Source: Novosphingobium sp. (lineage in GTDB: Bacteria; Pseudomonadota; Alphaproteobacteria; Sphingomonadales; Sphingomonadaceae). From it: a stretch of 10,122 nt of DNA. The first letter of the stretch is position 1; every line of letters starts with the position of its first letter. The translations under genes were made by a program, and so were the position numbers. The stretch is taken from positions 1-10,122 of the forward strand of contig JAIXYF010000131.1 in the NCBI GenBank assembly GCA_027490345.1, given 5' to 3'. This document shows, piece by piece, positions 5,370-10,122 of the stretch. The notes under the pieces were generated by a model. It ran no database searches, had not been told where the DNA came from, and saw only the letters and a program-made list of their open reading frames with translations.

Positions 5370-6944
5370 ATGAGTACTTTCCGTAAGAAGGTTCAGGCCA
5401 CCACGAACGGGGCAAGGCCTGCAACTGCAGGGCTGACCGCAGGGCCGCGCGGCGCGGCTGGATCGCAGCCCCGGCCCAAGGCACTGCCGGTCACGGCACA
5501 CCGCTTGTTTCCGGCCTTCGCCACGCTGTGGTTTGCGGCGCTGTTCGGGCTCGGCAGTCTGGCAATTTCAAGCGAAGCGCTGGGCGTGCTGGTCACCATG
5601 ATCGGCCTGCCCGCACTGGTTCCTGCCGCTGCCCCGCCGCTGGGCTTCACCGCGCACCTGCTGGTCGCGTTCGGCCTTGGCACGGTGGGAGCGGCGCTGG
5701 GGCTTGTGCTGGCGCTGCGTTTGCGGCCGCAGGTGCAGGACTCTGGCACTGGCACTGGCACTGGCACTAACGATGGCGCCAACGCGGCCTGGTCGATGAA
5801 GGCCGCCGCGCCCTTTGCCCAGCCAGACGCGGATGAAACCTACAAAGTGCGCGCCCGCGATGCCCATCCCGATGCGCCGCCGCGCCGCCCGCTGGTGCTG
5901 ACCGAAGCCTTTCATGCGCCGCTGGTGCAAGCGCCCGCCGCGCCGCTGGATGCGCCCGAAGCGCCGCTGCTGCGCCGCAAGCCCGGCAAGCTCGCGAGCG
6001 ATGACATGGGAGAAGCGGGCCAGTCGTCTGGGCCATGGATCGCGGAGTATGCCCCCGGCGGGGCAGGTGCAGTTCAGCCGCTCGATCTTGCCGCCCTTGA
6101 TCTTACCGATCCGGTGCGCGGTGATTCCTTTGCACCCGCCGCGCACGTTGCCGATGAAGCGGCCCCGGTGGTTGGTGCGGATGTCATGCCCCAGGCCGAG
6201 GCAAAGCCTGACGCCGAAGCCGAAACCGAAACCGAAACCGAAGCTGAGTCTGAAACACAAGCTGGCAACATGCCTGCCGTTCCAGTGCTCATTGCCGCCA
6301 CGCCGCAACTTCCCGTCAGTCCGGCCGCCATGCTGCCTGCGGGTTCGGCTGCCGGTCTGTCCACGGCCTTCGCCGATCGTGCAGCGGGCGGCTGGTCGCC
6401 GGTGGCCGGTGTGCCGATCGAAAGCCTTGGTCTGGTGCAGCTTATCGAACGCCTGGCGCTGGCCATGGCTGACCGCAAGACCGCAGATCTGGCCGATCCG
6501 GCTTCGGCCGCCGCTGACATGCCGCCTGCGGCAGCGGCTTCAGCCGCCGCGCCATCCTTTGCGCCCGGTCCGTTTTCCGCGCCGCCCGCGCCTGAAACCC
6601 CCGCGCCTGAAACCCCCGCACCTCAAACCTTTGCGCAACCTGCTATGGGCGCCGATGGACCGGTGCCGGTTTCGGCGCGCGAGACGATCCTGCAACGGCT
6701 GGAAGCAGTGGCAACCGCAACAGCGCAAGGCGCGGATGCGGCCACCCCGCCATTCAGCCGCCCTGCTGCCACCCCCGCCGCCGCTACCCCCGCCGCCGCT
6801 ACCCCCGCCGCCGCTACCCCCGCCGCCGTTTTCGCTGCGCCCGTGGCTCAGGCCGCACCGGATGGTCCGGCAGTGCCGTTTGAGACCGATGTGGCCTTGC
6901 GCGCGGCGCTTGCCACGCTTCAGCGCATGTCGGCCCGCGGCTGA
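5370..6944 (+). CDS. Uncharacterised two-helix membrane protein with long Ala/Pro-rich repeat-bearing tail
   Basis: I do not recognise this family. The 524-residue protein begins with a basic, disordered stretch (1-45, MSTFRKKVQ...), then hydrophobic segments at about 47-67 and 91-116 with a Pro-rich turn between them. A roughly 400-residue low-complexity region follows, rich in Ala, Pro, Glu and Thr. In-frame tandem repeats occur as (GT)x4 at 126-133, an AE/TE run at 282-295, PETPA-like units at 408-422 and (ATPAA)x4 at 467-486. Ordered islands are likely at 348-370 (VPIESLGLVQLIERLALAMADRK, amphipathic helix), in ETILQRLEAVATA, and at the C-terminus (VALRAALATLQRMSARG). The start at ATG 5370 was preferred over TTG 5322 because the 16 extra codons include rare GTA, TCT and ACA. 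It sits 60 nt after the exosortase-associated glycosyltransferase on the same strand, suggesting co-expression. It may be an envelope-spanning, scaffold or regulatory protein; no catalytic motif is visible. Confidence 0.8.
   Translation: MSTFRKKVQATTNGARPATAGLTAGPRGAAGSQPRPKALPVTAHRLFPAFATLWFAALFGLGSLAISSEALGVLVTMIGLPALVPAAAPPLGFTAHLLVAFGLGTVGAALGLVLALRLRPQVQDSGTGTGTGTNDGANAAWSMKAAAPFAQPDADETYKVRARDAHPDAPPRRPLVLTEAFHAPLVQAPAAPLDAPEAPLLRRKPGKLASDDMGEAGQSSGPWIAEYAPGGAGAVQPLDLAALDLTDPVRGDSFAPAAHVADEAAPVVGADVMPQAEAKPDAEAETETETEAESETQAGNMPAVPVLIAATPQLPVSPAAMLPAGSAAGLSTAFADRAAGGWSPVAGVPIESLGLVQLIERLALAMADRKTADLADPASAAADMPPAAAASAAAPSFAPGPFSAPPAPETPAPETPAPQTFAQPAMGADGPVPVSARETILQRLEAVATATAQGADAATPPFSRPAATPAAATPAAATPAAATPAAVFAAPVAQAAPDGPAVPFETDVALRAALATLQRMSARG
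5745..5768 (+). repeat. Hexanucleotide tandem repeat (GGCACT)x4
   Basis: Four perfect copies of GGCACT encode (Gly-Thr)x4 just after the second hydrophobic segment of the repeat-rich membrane protein. The unit is a multiple of 3, so copy-number change keeps the frame. Confidence 0.9.
6213..6254 (+). repeat. Degenerate hexanucleotide repeat (RCCGAA-like)x7
   Basis: Units GCCGAA x2, ACCGAA x3, GCTGAG and TCTGAA encode an Ala/Thr/Ser-Glu dipeptide run, making a short strongly acidic stretch in the protein tail. Confidence 0.85.
6591..6635 (+). repeat. 15-bp tandem repeat, three units (PETPA)
   Basis: Two near-identical CCTGAAACCCCCGCR units (6591-6605, 6606-6620) and a diverged third (6621-6635) encode PETPA-PETPA-PQTFA within the Pro-rich tail. 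Confidence 0.85.
6768..6827 (+). repeat. 15-bp tandem repeat, four units (ATPAA)
   Basis: GCYACCCCCGCCGCC occurs four times back to back. The first copy has GCC and the other three GCT as the Ala codon, and the last three copies are identical. They encode (Ala-Thr-Pro-Ala-Ala)x4. The near-identity of copies points to recent expansion by slippage or recombination. Confidence 0.92.
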
Positions 6945-7184
6945 TCGCGCGTGCTTGACCCTACGGAAAGCAGACTTTCTGCTGCCTGTGCCTAGGTAAG
7001 GGCAGGGCGCATCCGTATTTCCCGCGCGGCCCTTCGGGCAATTCGCGCCGCGCAGTTGCAAAATAACATTCCTGCAGTCATGGGGGGCTCTCGCGCAACT
7101 TTCGTTGTCCTTCGGGCGGCGTGATTCGCGCGTCTGTGTCAATCAGGCCGGTTTCTCGCGGCCGCGTGCAGGGCAAAAATTGTG
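6945..7184 (+). other. Intergenic/leader region of gltB with several hairpins
   Basis: No convincing gene is seen. After the stop of the membrane-protein gene there is a small hairpin AGCAGA-CTT-TCTGCT (6969-6983) without a T-tract, a possible weak terminator. Next comes a larger structure at 7024-7053: the outer stem GCGCGG/CCGCGC encloses GCCC-TTC-GGGC, which can also be drawn as CC-UUCG-GG. A second CC-UUCG-GG element lies at 7109-7116. Between them a 14-codon open frame (ATG 7080 to TGA 7122-7124) could be a leader peptide, but it has no ribosome-binding site. No sigma-70 or sigma-54 promoter is clear to the eye. Confidence 0.45.

Positions 7185-10122
<2,938 letters not shown>

Noticed and set aside
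6768..6827. CRISPR-like array
   Set aside because: The 15-bp units are contiguous with no spacers and encode an in-frame ATPAA peptide repeat.
5914..6999. 361-codon frame overlapping the repeat-rich membrane protein
   Set aside because: Pro/Arg-rich peptide produced by reading the Ala/Pro repeats one base out of frame. It has no ribosome-binding site, and the main frame carries the hydrophobic anchor.

Overview
The window is GC-rich, densely coding DNA, most probably from an alphaproteobacterium of the Sphingomonadales (Novosphingobium/Sphingomonas-like). That placement is an inference from protein style, codon use and gene content: an intracellular polyhydroxyalkanoate (PHA) depolymerase, an exosortase A (XrtA)-associated O-ligase/glycosyltransferase pair, and an alphaproteobacterial-type GltB. 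I see no rRNA, tRNA, CRISPR array, transposase or clear mobile-element boundary.

Layout from left to right. (1) 2-724, +: the C-terminal part of an intracellular PHA depolymerase, cut by the window start. (2) 980-1897, +: a family 2 glycosyltransferase, possibly with its own promoter near 859-888. Its 3' end overlaps by 20 bases the 3' end of the convergent gene (3) 1878-2336, -: a MaoC/NodN-type hot-dog hydratase. (4) 2421-3791, -: a polytopic O-antigen-ligase-like protein of the exosortase A-associated type, starting at GTG. A strong hairpin lies between it and the hydratase gene. (5) 3784-3954, -: a 56-residue single-pass membrane protein gene whose stop overlaps the ligase GTG by 8 nt. 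(6) 4065-5309, +: a GT-B glycosyltransferase of the exosortase A-associated (Daro_2409-like) family, divergent from (5)/(4). (7) 5370-6944, +: an uncharacterised two-helix membrane protein with a long Ala/Pro-rich, repeat-bearing tail, probably co-transcribed with (6). (8) 6945-7184: a 240-base leader or intergenic region with several hairpins. (9) 7185 to the window end, +: gltB, the large subunit of NADPH glutamate synthase, cut by the right edge after 979 codons.

How the genes may work together. The centre (about 2421-6944) looks like one edge of an XrtA/PEP-CTERM-linked exopolysaccharide or protein-glycosylation locus. In it, glycosyltransferases build a lipid-linked glycan in the cytoplasm and the O-ligase/polymerase-like protein acts on it at the periplasmic face. 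The exosortase, export and chain-length genes are not in the window. The PHA depolymerase and the MaoC-type hydratase could both act in (R)-3-hydroxyacyl metabolism, but they are on opposite strands with a glycosyltransferase between them, so a shared operon is excluded. gltB is a housekeeping nitrogen-assimilation gene bordering the region.

The least explained items are the 56-aa gene coupled to the ligase and the repeat-rich membrane protein.
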